Positions 5,206-5,523 of a stretch of 5,523 nucleotides of DNA are shown in pieces. Origin of the DNA: an uncultured Campylobacter sp. (lineage in GTDB: Bacteria; Campylobacterota; Campylobacteria; Campylobacterales; Campylobacteraceae); contig NZ_CALKTL010000071.1 in the NCBI RefSeq assembly GCF_937997405.1, forward strand, positions 1-5,523. Reading direction: 5' to 3'. The notes beneath the pieces were generated by a model that was given only the letters and a program-made list of their open reading frames with translations, was not told the DNA's origin and did not search any database. The translations under genes and the position numbers were made by a program. Each line of letters begins with the position of its first letter. Positions within the stretch are counted from its first letter, which is position 1.

Positions 5206-5523
5206 GTATTAAAAATTTTAGAACTATGGTTTATCAGGCTCAAAGTCAAACTCTCTTTGTCGAAAGCAACATCTCCAAATTTATCAATAATCTCTCGATT
5301 TTGTCTGATCGATATGGTCATGCTACCATTGTCTAGTATATAATATCTTTCTATTTTAAAAAGCTTTAGAATTTGAAATATTAAAACAAAAGACATATTT
5401 ATTAGCATAGCCGGTATATAGACTAAAGTATCAGCTATTTTTTCTGATATTTTCATATTAGGCTTATTACCAATTTTTTCGCCAAACCTAGGCATATATG
5501 AGTATGTAATTTTTGTTTTTTCA
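5202..5523 (-). CDS. Hypothetical membrane-anchored protein, N-terminus beyond right edge, probably truncated
   Basis: The frame is open from the window edge to TAA 5204-5202 (106 codons visible). A Met at 5495 could start a 97-aa product, but it has no SD, and the upstream codons (EKTKITYSY) read as protein, so the gene probably starts outside the window. A hydrophobic segment at about residues 23-46 (counted from that Met) is followed by a basic stretch and a polar domain containing ILDNGSMTISIRQNRE and FDKESLTLSLINH, probably cytoplasmic and rich in beta strands. No family is recognised. The frame ends in an A/T homopolymer region (5207-5220), and a protein-like continuation follows in another frame, so the TAA is probably the result of a frameshift. 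Confidence 0.5.
   Translation of the reverse strand, partial: EKTKITYSYMPRFGEKIGNKPNMKISEKIADTLVYIPAMLINMSFVLIFQILKLFKIERYYILDNGSMTISIRQNREIIDKFGDVAFDKESLTLSLINHSSKIFNT

Noticed and set aside
5163..5219. Direct repeat TATTAAAAATTTT at 5163-5175 and 5207-5219
   Set aside because: Thirteen-base matches made only of A/T are expected by chance in this region; there is no sign of an attachment site or insertion.
3684..5523. A cas gene, toxin-antitoxin pair or mobile element next to the array
   Set aside because: None of the readable frames shows a nuclease, transposase, integrase or Cas motif, and no terminal inverted repeats with target duplications were found.

Overview
The window looks like chromosomal DNA of an oral-type Campylobacter (Campylobacterota). 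The evidence is a Campylobacter-style ClpB, a divergent S41 processing-protease gene beside it (I recall a similar clpB/ctpA neighbourhood in C. jejuni), intergenic DNA dense in AAATTT-type words, and coding sequence richer in G+C than C. jejuni. The species cannot be fixed from this window.

Layout. Positions 1-363 (minus strand) hold the 5' part of a carboxy-terminal processing protease gene (ctpA) that runs off the left edge. The 188-base divergent gap 364-551 carries a consensus sigma-70 promoter for clpB. A HAIR-like inverted repeat, the expected binding site of the heat-shock repressor HspR, lies directly over its -35 element and spacer. An intact clpB (869 aa disaggregase) fills 552-3161. 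A weak hairpin and an AT-rich stretch follow. Next comes a short CRISPR array (3260-3683: seven repeats, six spacers of 34-38 nt) with no cas gene in view. Its repeats end in GAATTGAAAC, the end expected of type I-B/III-like repeats read on the plus strand. The first repeat is shortened and the last is mutated. The AT-rich DNA beyond (3684-4135) keeps pieces that look like decayed repeats, two of them exactly 67 nt apart, plus a long imperfect hairpin.

From 4136 to the right edge everything readable lies on the minus strand: a four-helix membrane protein of unknown function (GTG start), a 30-aa ORF with a strong ribosome binding site, a 40-aa single-helix membrane ORF whose start position reads ATC, and a gene that enters from the right edge and appears broken by frameshifts. 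This block is more AT-rich than clpB and looks like a decaying set of small hypothetical genes.

Functionally, clpB and ctpA are both protein quality-control genes, reading away from each other from a shared intergenic region. The CRISPR array and the small-gene block form an accessory patch downstream of clpB. I found no clear new defence system. The most useful observations are the HspR-type operator, the isolated and eroding CRISPR array, and the decaying small-gene cluster.
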